In this document: positions 43,828-52,603 of the stretch, piece by piece
How positions within the stretch are numbered: position 1 is the first letter of the stretch
Layout of the letters: each line of letters begins with the position of its first letter
Assembly: GCF_014212125.1 (NCBI RefSeq)
Contig: NZ_JACJVP010000055.1
Span: forward strand, 1 to 64,000
Direction: 5' to 3'
From: Cohnella nanjingensis
GTDB lineage: Bacteria; Bacillota; Bacilli; Paenibacillales; Paenibacillaceae
Length of the DNA stretch: 64,000 bases
The notes under the pieces: model-generated
Seen by the model: the letters and a program-made list of their open reading frames with translations, nothing else
What the model was told of the DNA's origin: nothing
Database searches by the model: none
Translations under genes and position numbers: made by a program

Positions 43828-45111
43828 TCAATCCCCCGCATGCCGCTCAATATACTCCTTGAGCTGCAGCCGCTGATACAGCGCCAGGCCGGAGAGCATG
43901 CAGCCGTAATGGAACTGGTTGTTGCTGCGCTCGATCCGGATGATGCGGGCCGTCATGGGCGGCAGTCCCGCTTCTTGCTTGAAGTGCAGGACGACGAACA
44001 TGTCCTTCTCCAACGGGAACGTCGAGGAGATCTGCAGCCCGTCCTCGGAGACGTCGCGCAGGGTGCCTTCGACGCTCTGCCCCGCGAACGCGCCGGCCTG
44101 CTCCCATTGATAGACGGACATCATGAGCGGGATCTCCAGGGAGACGCGGGTCTGTCTCCGGCGCTCCACTCCGGACGGCTCCGCTGTCGGCGAAGCTGGC
44201 TTAGCTGCCGCTTCCGGCGCGCGTAACCCGCCGATCCGACCGCCGATCCACTGCTCGTAAACCTTCGCGAGCGCAGCCAAGTCCTCTTCCCCGTGTCCCG
44301 CCGCAGCCCCCGTCTGGAACAGGCTCTTGGACGCTTCCAGCATCGGAGTAGGGACGCCCAGTCCGTCCGACAGGACCGAGGACAGCTTGAGGTCCTTTAG
44401 CATCAGCGCCAGCGAGAATTGCACGCTGAAGTCTTGCTCGATGATCTTCCGGCCCTTCAGATCGGCTTGCTTGCTCGCGGCGCCGCCGCCTTGGACGACG
44501 CGGAGGAAGGAGGAGGCGTCGATGCCCGCCTTGGCGGCGATCGCCATGCCTTCGACGAGGCCGGCCGCATTGATGCCCACGATCGCATTGTGGGCGAGCT
44601 TCGCTGCCGCGCCGCTGCCGCTCGTCCCCATATAGATGACTTCCCGGCCCATGGCGAGCAGGAGATCCTGCTGCGCGTCGACCGTCTCGCGGTCGCCGCC
44701 GACCATGAACAGCAGCGTGCCGTCGCGCGCGGCCGGGCTGCTGCCCGTTACCGGCGCATCGAGAAAGTCGCAGAAGGCGTCGGCGATATCCTGTCCTAGC
44801 CGCCGGGCCAGCGCGGGCGAGATGGTGCTGCTATCGATGACGGCCATGCCCGGCTTCAGCCCGGCGATGATGCCGTCCTTGCCGTAGTATACCTCTTCGA
44901 CGGCAGCATCGTTGCTGATCATTGTCACGATGACGTCGCTGCGTTTGGCGGCCTCCAGCGGACTCGCGGCTTCCTCTCCGCCGAGTCGCGCGAGCTCGTC
45001 CGCCTTGCCTGGCGTGCGGTTGTAGTACATGACCTGGTACTGTTTGCGAAGCAGATTGGCAGCCATCGGCAGCCCCATCGTACCCAGTCCGATAAATCCG
45101 ATTGTTTTCAT
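43828..45111 (-). CDS. Hydroxyisobutyrate-dehydrogenase-like protein fused to a PilZ domain
   Basis: A 427-aa fusion. Residues 1-~290 form a beta-hydroxyacid dehydrogenase: NAD motif FIGLGTMG, DAPVTGSSPAARDGTL substrate loop, and GSGAAAKLAHNAIVG carrying the catalytic Lys. After an Ala/Pro linker, residues ~317-427 form a PilZ domain, with RRRQTR (317-322) matching the RxxxR c-di-GMP motif and DVSEDG (353-358) the D/NxSxxG motif. This suggests a metabolic enzyme gated by c-di-GMP. The ATG at 45111 is preceded by GAAGGGG. It is divergent from an ArsR-type regulator gene at 45264. Confidence 0.88.
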   Translation of the reverse strand: MKTIGFIGLGTMGLPMAANLLRKQYQVMYYNRTPGKADELARLGGEEAASPLEAAKRSDVIVTMISNDAAVEEVYYGKDGIIAGLKPGMAVIDSSTISPALARRLGQDIADAFCDFLDAPVTGSSPAARDGTLLFMVGGDRETVDAQQDLLLAMGREVIYMGTSGSGAAAKLAHNAIVGINAAGLVEGMAIAAKAGIDASSFLRVVQGGGAASKQADLKGRKIIEQDFSVQFSLALMLKDLKLSSVLSDGLGVPTPMLEASKSLFQTGAAAGHGEEDLAALAKVYEQWIGGRIGGLRAPEAAAKPASPTAEPSGVERRRQTRVSLEIPLMMSVYQWEQAGAFAGQSVEGTLRDVSEDGLQISSTFPLEKDMFVVLHFKQEAGLPPMTARIIRIERSNNQFHYGCMLSGLALYQRLQLKEYIERHAGD

Positions 45112-45263
45112 CCCGTGCGCCCCTTCCGTACTGTCTTGCACGCTCTATCTCTTTTGTATCACAATCGGCGTGAAAAGTAACCTTCCCCTCTCCCCATCCT
45201 GGATTTGCAGCTTTACAGCTTTTATCGGAATATGCTATTTTTGAATTTCCAAGGAGATATCGC

Positions 45264-45566
45264 ATGGAGGAGGTTCGATCCGTGGCCAACGACAACGGTT
45301 CCTTGCAAGAGGCGGTAAAAGTATACAAAGCGCTCGGCGAACCGACACGCCTGTCGATCGTGCAGCTCCTGATTCAACACCGGAACTTAAGCTGCACCGA
45401 GATCGGAGATCACCTGAACCAAGTCGCGGGCTCGACGCTGTCGCACCATCTGAAGCAGCTGACGGATTGCGGTCTCGTCGAGATCACGAAGTCGGGGACG
45501 TTCCACTATCATCACGTCAGCGACGAGATGCTGCGGCGCTATGCGCCGATCCTCATGCAGGATTGA
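45264..45566 (+). CDS. ArsR-type winged-helix transcriptional regulator
   Basis: A 100-aa protein with a single winged helix-turn-helix (ALGEPTRLSIVQLLIQ, recognition helix GSTLSHHLKQLTDCGLVE, wing TKSGTFHYHHV). No metal-binding Cys motif of ArsR/SmtB sensors (CVC) is present, so it may sense an organic ligand or thiol. AAGGAGATATCGC precedes the ATG. It is divergent from the PilZ-dehydrogenase gene, which it may control from the ~150-bp shared region; TTTACA at 45212 with TATTTT 18 bp downstream is a weak promoter candidate. Confidence 0.85.
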   Translation: MEEVRSVANDNGSLQEAVKVYKALGEPTRLSIVQLLIQHRNLSCTEIGDHLNQVAGSTLSHHLKQLTDCGLVEITKSGTFHYHHVSDEMLRRYAPILMQD

Positions 45567-45647
45567 GCGAGCGGTCATGCGACGGCACGGAAGAGAATCC
45601 CGGGTGTGCGGGGGACGGTCAACGAGAGTTAGAGATGACAGGAATTG

Positions 45648-45692
45648 AAAAAAAAGGTTGAGCAGCCGATTAGAGCTGCTCAACCTTTTTTT
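45648..45692. terminator. Bidirectional terminator
   Basis: AAAAAAAGGTTGAGCAGC, an 8-nt loop, GCTGCTCAACCTTTTTTT. It is 80 bp after the ArsR stop and before hairpin array 3. Confidence 0.92.
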
Positions 45693-45776
45693 AGGGGAAA
45701 CGTGGAGAAGCGCTAAAAATTCGGGATGTAGGAGGAAAGCGAAACGGCGCCAATAAAATCACGCGTTCGAAGGCTT

Positions 45777-46104
45777 GTAACCCGAAAAATCGAGTTACAC
45801 CCCGGGGAACGGCGCCCGCACTTCCTGTAACCCGATAAAATCGGGTTACAGCTCACCAAACGGCGCTCGCACCTCCTGTAACCCGATAAAATCGAGTTAC
45901 AGCCCGCGAAACGGCGCTCGCGCCTCCTGTAACCCGATAAAATCGGGTTACAGCCCGCGAAACGGCGCTCGCACCCCCTGTAACCCGATAAAATCGGGTT
46001 ACAGCCCGCGAAACGGCGCTCGCACCCCCTGTAACCCGATAAAATCGGGTTACAACTCACCAAACGGTGCCCGCGCCCCCTGTAACCCGATAAAATCGGG
46101 TTAC
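45777..46104. repeat. Hairpin array 3: seven 51-bp units
   Basis: Hairpins start at 45777, 45827, 45878, 45929, 45980, 46031 and 46082 (spacing 50, then five times 51). Each hairpin is GTAACCCGAT-AAA-ATCGGGTTAC (10-bp arms, 3-nt loop), with an arm mismatch (GAG for GGG) in units 1 and 3. Spacers are 28 bp with a constant CGAAACGGCGC or CCAAACGGCGC core and CCTCCT end. No T-tracts follow. It lies between the ArsR gene and the GH36 gene, both on the plus strand. Confidence 0.95.
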
Positions 46105-46378
46105 GTCTCAAAGCGCCATCAGTCCGCCACGCCACTCGGCCGGCTGTCTGATGGGCATGCTGCCGTTGACCGCGGTATATTTGTTCCTGTAAAAATACTT
46201 CATTTAAGGCATGGCGGACGGCACGTGAAAGGATAAAGCCGCCGCCGTCCCGGAGGGGAGGCCAAACCGCCAGGTTGCGGTCTGCTCTCCCGAACCGGGC
46301 AGAGGCGGTAGTCGTGCCGTAACGCTTGCCGCAAATCTCCGATTTCTACCGATATCCGTCTCAATCTCGCGACAAGGC
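46105..46378. other. Spacer upstream of the GH36 promoter
   Basis: About 270 bp with mixed composition. I see no plausible gene start with a ribosome-binding site, no terminator and no further copy of the array. Confidence 0.35.
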
Positions 46379-46407
46379 TTGACATCCTCCCGGCGAAAAG
46401 GTTGAAT
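46379..46407 (+). promoter_or_regulatory. Candidate promoter of the GH36 gene
   Basis: A perfect TTGACA at 46379-46384, 17-bp spacer, then TTGAAT (46402-46407, 4 of 6 matches to TATAAT), 45 bp upstream of the GH36 start. Confidence 0.5.
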
Positions 46408-46452
46408 CAAGAGTAGTAAACACGCGTCCATATTTCATGCTGGAGGAACGTC

Positions 46453-48642
46453 ATGCCGATCATCCACGATCAAGAACAACGCATTTTCCATTTGCAGACA
46501 CCGAACACGAGCTACTTGCTCAAGCTCATCAAGGACGGTCATCCCGCCCACGTCTACTGGGGGCCGAAGCTTCGCTCCGGCGCTTGGCCCGGCATGTTGA
46601 CGCACCGCGAGCGGGCGAGCTTCTCGCCGACGCCGTATCCGGAAGACCGGACGATCTCGTTCGATACGCTCCCGCAGGAATATCCCGCGTACGGCACGAG
46701 CGACTTCCGCCATCCGGCTTATCAGGTCAAGCTCGCGAACGGCTCTACGATCACCGAACTGGTGTATGCGAGCCATCGCATCTACGCGGGCAAGCCGGGA
46801 TTAGAAGGTCTGCCGGCTACCTATGCGGAGGCGGACGGCGAAGCCGAGACGCTGGAGCTGGAACTGGTCGACGGCGTCGCGGGACTTCGCGCGATCTTGA
46901 ACTATACGGTATTTCGCGATCATGACGCGATCGCCCGTTCCGTGCGCTTCGTCAACGAGAGCGCGGCGCCGGTCGAGCTGCTTCGCGCGCTCAGCGCCAG
47001 CGTCGACTTCAAGCACGATCGCTTCGACATGGTCCATCTGTACGGAGCGTGGGCCAACGAGCGGAGCATGGCCCGCGAGGCGCTGAATCCCGGCATGAAG
47101 TCGGTGGAGAGCCGCAGAGGGTCGAGCTCCCACCAGCACAACCCGTTCATCGCCCTGCTGTCCCCGGACGCGACCGAGCAGGCCGGGGAAGCGTACGGCT
47201 TCAGTCTCGTATACAGCGGCAGCTTCGTCGCCCAAGCGGAGGTCGACCAATTCCGCACCGCCCGCGTCTCGATCGGGATCAATCCGTTCGACTTCGGCTG
47301 GCGGCTCGAAGCGGGCGCGTCGTTCCAGACGCCGGAAGCCGTGCTCGTCTATTCGGGCGAAGGTCTCGGCGGCATGTCCCGCACATTCCACAAGCTGTAC
47401 CGCACCCGGCTCTGCCGCGGCGAATTCCGCGACAAGACCCGGCCCGTGCTGGTCAACAACTGGGAGGCCACGTACTTCGACTTCAATGCCGACAAGATCG
47501 CGGGCATCGCGGCAGAAGCGCAGAAGCTCGGCATCGAGCTGTTCGTGCTGGACGACGGCTGGTTCGGCCATCGCGACGACGACACGACGTCGCTCGGCGA
47601 TTGGACGGTCGACCGCAAGAAGCTGCCGGACGGGCTCGAGGATCTGGCGAAGCGCGTGAACGATTACGGTCTGCAGTTCGGGCTCTGGTTCGAGCCGGAG
47701 ATGGTCTCGCCGGACAGCGACCTGTACCGCGCGCATCCGGATTGGTGCCTGCACGTGGAAGGCCGCCGGCGGACGAGAGGGCGCAATCAGCTCATCCTCG
47801 ACTTGTCGCGCGAAGACGTATGCGACTATCTGATCGAGACGATCGGCGGGGTGCTCGCTTCCGCGCCGATCGCTTACGTGAAGTGGGACATGAACCGGAA
47901 CATGAGCGAGATCGGTTCGGCGCTGCTCCCGCCGGAGCGCCAGCGGGAAACCGCCCACCGCTACATGCTGGGACTGTACCGTCTGCTGGAGACGATCACC
48001 TCGCGCTTCCCGCACATCCTGTTCGAGAGCTGCTCCGGCGGCGGCGGCCGATTCGATCCGGGCATGCTGTATTACATGCCGCAGACCTGGACGAGCGACA
48101 ACTCGGACGCCGTTTGCCGACTGAAGATTCAGTACGGCACGAGTCTCGTGTACCCGATCAGCACGATGGGCGCGCACGTCTCGGCGGTGCCGAACCATCA
48201 GGTGCACCGGATGACGTCGCTGAAGACGCGCGGGGACGTCGCCATGTCCGGCAATTTCGGGTACGAGCTGGACTTGACGAAGTTCTCGGACGAGGAGAAG
48301 GAAGAGGTTACGCGCCAAGTGGCGCAGTACAAAGAGCTGCGGCAGCTCGTGCAGTTCGGGGACCTCTACCGGTTGCAAAGCCCGTTCGAAGGAAACGTAA
48401 CGGCTTGGATGGTCGTGTCCGAAGACAGGAGCGAAGCGTTCGTCGCCTACTTCCGCGTGCTCGCGCAGCCGAACGAGCCGCTCGAATGGCTGCGGCTCGC
48501 CGGTCTCGACGCCGACGCGGACTATGAGGTCGTGGAGACGGGAGATCGGTTCGGCGGGGATCAGTTGATGTACGCAGGCTTGGAGATCCCGTCGCTCCAT
48601 GGCGACTTCCAGAGCGTCACGTGCCGCTTGCGGAAAGTGTAA
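46453..48642 (+). CDS. GH36 alpha-galactosidase
   Basis: A 729-aa intracellular enzyme that releases alpha-1,6-galactose from raffinose-family and galactomannan oligosaccharides. The layout is an N-terminal beta-supersandwich (1-~320), a TIM barrel (~330-640) and a C-terminal beta domain. The nucleophile is D479 in KWDMNR and the acid/base D549 in WTSDNSD, one residue off AgaA of Geobacillus stearothermophilus (D478 and D548). LDDGWFGHRDDD and ESCSGGGGRFD are also conserved. The length fits the tetrameric clan. GGAGG lies 6 nt before the ATG. No transporter is adjacent. Confidence 0.96.
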   Translation: MPIIHDQEQRIFHLQTPNTSYLLKLIKDGHPAHVYWGPKLRSGAWPGMLTHRERASFSPTPYPEDRTISFDTLPQEYPAYGTSDFRHPAYQVKLANGSTITELVYASHRIYAGKPGLEGLPATYAEADGEAETLELELVDGVAGLRAILNYTVFRDHDAIARSVRFVNESAAPVELLRALSASVDFKHDRFDMVHLYGAWANERSMAREALNPGMKSVESRRGSSSHQHNPFIALLSPDATEQAGEAYGFSLVYSGSFVAQAEVDQFRTARVSIGINPFDFGWRLEAGASFQTPEAVLVYSGEGLGGMSRTFHKLYRTRLCRGEFRDKTRPVLVNNWEATYFDFNADKIAGIAAEAQKLGIELFVLDDGWFGHRDDDTTSLGDWTVDRKKLPDGLEDLAKRVNDYGLQFGLWFEPEMVSPDSDLYRAHPDWCLHVEGRRRTRGRNQLILDLSREDVCDYLIETIGGVLASAPIAYVKWDMNRNMSEIGSALLPPERQRETAHRYMLGLYRLLETITSRFPHILFESCSGGGGRFDPGMLYYMPQTWTSDNSDAVCRLKIQYGTSLVYPISTMGAHVSAVPNHQVHRMTSLKTRGDVAMSGNFGYELDLTKFSDEEKEEVTRQVAQYKELRQLVQFGDLYRLQSPFEGNVTAWMVVSEDRSEAFVAYFRVLAQPNEPLEWLRLAGLDADADYEVVETGDRFGGDQLMYAGLEIPSLHGDFQSVTCRLRKV

Positions 48643-48653
48643 GCGAACGACAG

Positions 48654-48690
48654 AAGGGCAGTTCCGACGGTGTCGGAACTGCCCTTTTTC
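48654..48690 (+). terminator. Rho-independent terminator of the GH36 gene
   Basis: AAGGGCAGTTCCGAC and GTCGGAACTGCCCTT form a 15-bp stem with 3-nt loop, followed by a T-run. Confidence 0.92.
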
Positions 48691-48796
48691 AATGACGATC
48701 AAGAATGATCTCTATACGTTAAGGCATCAACATAGGATAAAGGGCATCATGTCCGCGCCAGAACGGCGCCGGACGCCGAAGCGAGCATACGGCCGA

Positions 48797-49390
48797 TTAT
48801 TCGGCCATGCCGACATTGAGTTCTTCGGTGCCGCTCAAGCCGCGGGCGATCGCCTTCTTGCGGGCGCGGAATCTCCGGACCTTGATCAGGTTGCCGCAAA
48901 GCTTGTCGTCGCAGAAGCGCTTGGAACGATTGCGGGTGTCGTCGTAGTACACCCACATGCAGTCGGAATTGTCGCAGATGCGGATGCGCCGCGGTTCGCC
49001 CTCGGACAGGGTCGCCGCGAAGGAAGCCGCGATCTCCGCGCGGATCTGCCGCCAATCGCGGCCCGCAGGCAGCGACTCGACGCGATAGGAGCCGTCGGAC
49101 GCCGTCAAAGAACGGATCGACATGCCTTCGGCCAAGAACCGGTTCAATTCGATCAAGTCCTCCGGACCGGGGACTGATTCGGAAGCATAAGCGCTCACCA
49201 TGCGCAGAATTAGATATCGGAGCTGCTTAAGCCGTCTGAGTTCGTCGGGCGTCGGGTAAGCCGTGGGCGGCAGTTCGTGCCGTCTGAGCCACTCTTCGAC
49301 CCAAGCCGGATCCGTCAGCCAATCTTCGGACACCCCGCTGCCTCGCCAATCATGACATTCGCTGTTCGCAAAATCAATCCATAACCTCAT
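48797..49390 (-). CDS. CGNR zinc-finger (ABATE-type) transcriptional regulator
   Basis: A 197-aa protein. The N-terminal ABATE domain (about 5-140) probably senses a ligand. The C-terminal CGNR zinc finger has CDNSDCMWVYYDDTRN and FCDDKLCGNLIKVRRFRARK, with four Cys to bind zinc and a basic helix for DNA. The ATG at 49390 follows GCGAGGTG. It is divergent from the DinB gene across a ~210-bp region with four GCGGTWR repeats, the probable operator. Confidence 0.88.
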   Translation of the reverse strand: MRLWIDFANSECHDWRGSGVSEDWLTDPAWVEEWLRRHELPPTAYPTPDELRRLKQLRYLILRMVSAYASESVPGPEDLIELNRFLAEGMSIRSLTASDGSYRVESLPAGRDWRQIRAEIAASFAATLSEGEPRRIRICDNSDCMWVYYDDTRNRSKRFCDDKLCGNLIKVRRFRARKKAIARGLSGTEELNVGMAE

Positions 49391-49432
49391 ATCCGCACCT
49401 CGCTTTCTCCTAATATAATATAACACATTAAT

Positions 49433-49488
49433 GCGGTAAAGCGGTAGCCCTTATAAAGCGGTAACGCGATAATTGTTTTTAGCGGTTA
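49433..49488. promoter_or_regulatory. Four GCGGTWR direct repeats (candidate operator)
   Basis: GCGGTAA at 49433, GCGGTAG at 49441, GCGGTAA at 49458 and GCGGTTA at 49482, all within 56 bp between the divergent CGNR regulator and DinB genes. Spacings of 8, 17 and 24 bp are not strictly helical. Autoregulation by the CGNR protein is an inference. Confidence 0.45.
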
Positions 49489-49520
49489 AGCGCTAATCCT
49501 TGTTGATTTGCACAAAATTG

Positions 49521-49529
49521 TGGTATGAT
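49521..49529 (+). promoter_or_regulatory. Candidate extended -10 promoter of the DinB gene
   Basis: TGGTATGAT has the TGn extension and five of six -10 matches; TTGATT lies 15 bp upstream as a possible -35 (49503-49508). Confidence 0.4.
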
Positions 49530-49600
49530 CTGTTTTGTAATCATTAAAATGGTTTAAGAAGATTACATTAAACAAATCACCCACGCGGGAGGAGAAGCGC

Positions 49601-50092
49601 ATGAGCAGACTTGAACTCTTGAAGCAGTATTGGGACTTTACGTACGATCAGGAAGACTGGTTCCCGCCGCTGAAGGACGCGCTGAACGGCGTTACGGCAG
49701 CGCAGGCGGACTGGCGTCCGGAGGGCGAAGCCGCGAATACGATTCGCGCGACCGTTCACCATCTGGTCTTCTACAAAGAGCGGTTCCTGCAAGCGCTTCA
49801 AACCGGAGACGCGGGTTATCCGCCCGGGCTGACGAACGACGATACGTTCAGGGCGGACGGCACGGACGAGGCATCCTGGACGGCGGTGAGGGCGCGGCTC
49901 GAAGCCGCGCACCGGAGCTTGCGCGCCCTCCTCGGCGCGATGACCGAATCGGACCTCGAGAAACGGGTGCCGAAGACGGAGACCGGCCAGTGGTTCATGA
50001 GCCTTATCGCGCACGACGCCTACCACACCGGGGAGATCGTCCAGATCCGCAAGCTGCAGGGCTCCTGGCCGGCCCGCAGGTCGTTCGAGTAG
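49601..50092 (+). CDS. DinB/YfiT-like metal-binding protein
   Basis: A 163-aa four-helix bundle of the DinB superfamily. The metal His triad appears as a His in [12 protein letters not shown] and two in [15 protein letters not shown]. Some members are thiol-dependent transferases (bacillithiol), and many lack known function. GGAGGAG precedes the ATG. The divergent CGNR regulator is its probable controller. It is followed 129 bp later by pgi. Confidence 0.88.
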   Translation: MSRLELLKQYWDFTYDQEDWFPPLKDALNGVTAAQADWRPEGEAANTIRATVHHLVFYKERFLQALQTGDAGYPPGLTNDDTFRADGTDEASWTAVRARLEAAHRSLRALLGAMTESDLEKRVPKTETGQWFMSLIAHDAYHTGEIVQIRKLQGSWPARRSFE

Positions 50093-50220
50093 GACGAAGA
50101 CGGCGCCAACGCCTCCATCTCCTTCCGGTCAACTTGTGCCGCGGGACAAATTTAAGTATTCTAGAGCTACGTGCCTCAACGAAGCGGCCAACATTGACTG
50201 AGAGGGGTTTGAAGGAAAAG

Positions 50221-51570
50221 ATGAGCCAAAGCATTCGTCTCGATTATTCAAAAGCACTGCAGTTCGTCGGTCAGCACGAGATCGACAACCTGGCGCCCGC
50301 CGTCAAGCTGGCCCATGAGCAGCTACATAACGGTACCGGCACAGGTTCGGACTATCTCGGCTGGATCAACCTGCCGTTCGATTACGACAAGGCGGAGTTC
50401 GCCCGCATCCAGCAGGCGGCGAAGCGGATCCAATCCGACTCCGAGGCGCTTGTCGTCATCGGCATCGGCGGCTCCTATCTCGGCGCCCGGGCGGCGATCG
50501 AGATGCTGTCGCACTCGTTCTACAACACGCTGACGAAGGAGCAGCGCAAGACGCCGCAGATCTTCTTCGCCGGCAACAATATCAGCTCCACCTACGTGAC
50601 GCACCTGCTGCAAGCGCTCGAAGGCAAGGACTGGTCGATCAACGTCATCTCCAAGTCCGGCACGACGACCGAACCCGCGATCGCCTTCCGAATCTTCCGC
50701 GAGGCGCTGGAGAAGAAATACGGCAAAGAAGCGGCGAAGAAGCGCATCTACGCGACGACCGACAAGGCGCGAGGCGCGCTCAAGACGCTGTCCGACGCGG
50801 AAGGCTACGAGACGTTCGTCATTCCGGACGACGTCGGCGGCCGCTATTCCGTCCTGACGGCCGTCGGCCTGCTGCCGATCGCGACGGCGGGCATCGACAT
50901 CGAGGCCATCATGAAGGGCGCCCAAGACGCGGCTACGGAGTTGAACAATCCGAACCTGGCCGAGAACCCGGCATACCAGTACGCGGCGATCCGCAACGCG
51001 CTGTACCGCAAGGGCAAGGAGATCGAGATTCTCGTTAACTACGAGCCGGGCCTGCACTTCGTATCCGAATGGTGGAAGCAGCTGTACGGCGAGAGCGAAG
51101 GCAAGGACTACAAGGGTATCTACCCGGCGTCCGTCGACTTCTCCACCGACCTGCACTCCATGGGGCAGTTCGTACAGGAAGGCAACCGCATCATCTTCGA
51201 GACGGTGCTCCAGGTGGGCGAAGTGCAAGACCAGATCACGATTCAGCGCGACGAGGCGGACTTGGACGGCCTGAACTTCCTCACCGGCAAGACGCTGGAC
51301 TTCGTGAACAAGAAGGCGTTCGAGGGTACAATCCTGGCGCACACGGACGGCCAAGTGCCGAACCTGGTCGTGCAATTGCCGGATCTGACGCCGCATACGT
51401 TCGGCCAGCTCGTCTACTTCTTCGAGATCGCATGCGGCGTGAGCGGCTACCTGCTCGGCGTCAATCCGTTCGACCAGCCGGGCGTCGAAGCCTACAAGGT
51501 GAACATGTTCGCCCTGCTGGGCAAGCCCGGCTTCGAGGACAAGAAGAAGGAACTGGAAGCGCGCCTGTAA
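50221..51570 (+). CDS. pgi: Glucose-6-phosphate isomerase
   Basis: A 449-aa enzyme interconverting glucose-6-phosphate and fructose-6-phosphate. The phosphate-binding [13 protein letters not shown] and [14 protein letters not shown] segments, and the PGI signatures [13 protein letters not shown]-like ([13 protein letters not shown]) and [10 protein letters not shown], are all visible. The ~450-aa length is the Bacilli type. The ATG at 50221 follows GAAGGA. A terminator follows. It links the glycosidase products in this window to glycolysis. Confidence 0.98.
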   Translation: MSQSIRLDYSKALQFVGQHEIDNLAPAVKLAHEQLHNGTGTGSDYLGWINLPFDYDKAEFARIQQAAKRIQSDSEALVVIGIGGSYLGARAAIEMLSHSFYNTLTKEQRKTPQIFFAGNNISSTYVTHLLQALEGKDWSINVISKSGTTTEPAIAFRIFREALEKKYGKEAAKKRIYATTDKARGALKTLSDAEGYETFVIPDDVGGRYSVLTAVGLLPIATAGIDIEAIMKGAQDAATELNNPNLAENPAYQYAAIRNALYRKGKEIEILVNYEPGLHFVSEWWKQLYGESEGKDYKGIYPASVDFSTDLHSMGQFVQEGNRIIFETVLQVGEVQDQITIQRDEADLDGLNFLTGKTLDFVNKKAFEGTILAHTDGQVPNLVVQLPDLTPHTFGQLVYFFEIACGVSGYLLGVNPFDQPGVEAYKVNMFALLGKPGFEDKKKELEARL

Positions 51571-51587
51571 GCTTAATCGCTAACGTC

Positions 51588-51630
51588 AAGAGGCTGTTCC
51601 AAGGTGATCCGACCTTGGGGCAGCCTCTTT
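51588..51630 (+). terminator. Rho-independent terminator of pgi
   Basis: AAGAGGCTGTTCCAAGGT pairs with ACCTTGGGGCAGCCTCTT (two G-U pairs), loop of 6-7 nt, and a short T-run. Confidence 0.8.
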
Positions 51631-51639
51631 GGCTTGGGA

Positions 51640-52340
51640 GAAGCGGACCGGGGGATCGCGAAGGGCGGTGTGCGTGGGGAAGAAGTTTAGGGGATTGCGA
51701 AGCGGCAATGCTCCCGGGCGAGACGAATCCGGCAGCGGGCGGCAGACGAGCCCGCCAACGGGCCGATTCCGGTCCCGACCCAGGGGGCCCCCGGGCGGAG
51801 GTGCCGGACGTCTATCCCGGAATGGCGGGACGACGGCAGCCGTCATTCCGGCAGGGGAGCGGCGGGCGAACCCGGACGCGGCTAGGCGGATCGGCCCAAG
51901 ACGAGCAGCATTGGTTCGCGCGGCGGCGGTACGGGACCGAGAGACGCCGGACGACATGCTTTTCATTTAACAAACATCTGGAACGGCTTGCGATCAGCGT
52001 TTACAAATGCCCGGATTTCGGGTTTCGCCCGGATGGCGGTTCTTCCGAAGCTTGCTTGCCGGAGGAATTCCGCGAAGGAATTGTTGCTCTGCCGCCGCTT
52101 TATCCCGATTCAAGAACGGCCGCTATGGGTATAACGGTTCGGTCTTCGGGCGTCCGCGATTCGACATTCGCTCGGGGAGACTCGCCAGCTTTTTGGGCAG
52201 CGACGTGCCGAAAGGACTAACTCTCGCGAACGTGCGTGCGGCAAGGCCCAGCCGGCCGGCTTCCGCGAACCGACGCGGAACCTGCGCATAGCCGCGGAAA
52301 TCCAGCAGCGGCGCGCATTGGCGGCGATCGGACCGTTCAT
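51640..52340. other. GC-rich stretch without a convincing gene
   Basis: About 700 bp after the pgi terminator. Open frames exist on both strands, but they are Arg/Pro/Gly-rich, overlap each other and lack ribosome-binding sites, as expected from high GC alone. I see no known riboswitch or RNA fold. The stretch may be a leader of the exopolysaccharide operon or relic sequence. Confidence 0.35.
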
Positions 52341-52355
52341 GCTAAAGTCTCTATT

Positions 52356-52502
52356 TTTTCTGAAAATTTAATTACCATTTTCAAGTAATAAAACCTTTTC
52401 ACATCCATAAAAAGAAGAAAACTGGATGGGAAATGTTCCCTTCTCGTCGTACGACGCCGTTTCGTGAATGGGGATAATTTCCTTTCTTTATTTTCAGAAA
52501 AT
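52356..52502. promoter_or_regulatory. AT-rich regulatory region upstream of the EPS operon
   Basis: A 12-bp inverted repeat TTTTCTGAAAAT (52356-52367) is matched by ATTTTCAGAAAA (52490-52501), 122 bp apart; each half is itself a TTTTC-N-GAAAA near-palindrome. Between them lies a perfect 12-bp palindrome CGTCGTACGACG (52445-52456). This is typical of paired operators that could form a loop. No regulator is identified. Confidence 0.5.
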
Positions 52503-52561
52503 AATCGTGTCGGTCTAAACCAATTTAAGCCTTTCCTCTCTCCATCGGCCGGAAAGGGGTG

Positions 52562-52570
52562 TGACATAAT
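52562..52570 (+). promoter_or_regulatory. Candidate extended -10 promoter of the EPS operon
   Basis: TGACATAAT carries the TGn extension and a five-of-six -10 box, 33 bp before the TTG start of the first EPS gene. There is no clear -35. Confidence 0.4.
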
Positions 52571-52603
52571 GTTGACAAGACCGCTAGGAAAGGGGAGTGA
52601 AGC

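Noticed and set aside
4962-46104. Hairpin arrays as CRISPR arrays
   Set aside because: Spacers are near-identical between units, while CRISPR spacers must differ; no cas genes are present.
4962-46104. Hairpins of the arrays as stacked terminators
   Set aside because: None is followed by a T-tract, and true T-tailed terminators (5270-5298, 45648-45692) are present next to two of the arrays.
45713-46135. Minus-strand frame through array 3 encoding a NPILSGYRxCxRR repeat
   Set aside because: Same artefact of a 51-bp period. GTG start with no Shine-Dalgarno, and variation between units is not biased to third codon positions as far as I can see.
51629-51970. Possible genes on either strand in the gap after pgi
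   Set aside because: Arg/Pro/Gly-rich composition, overlap on opposite strands and no ribosome-binding sites; explained by high GC content.
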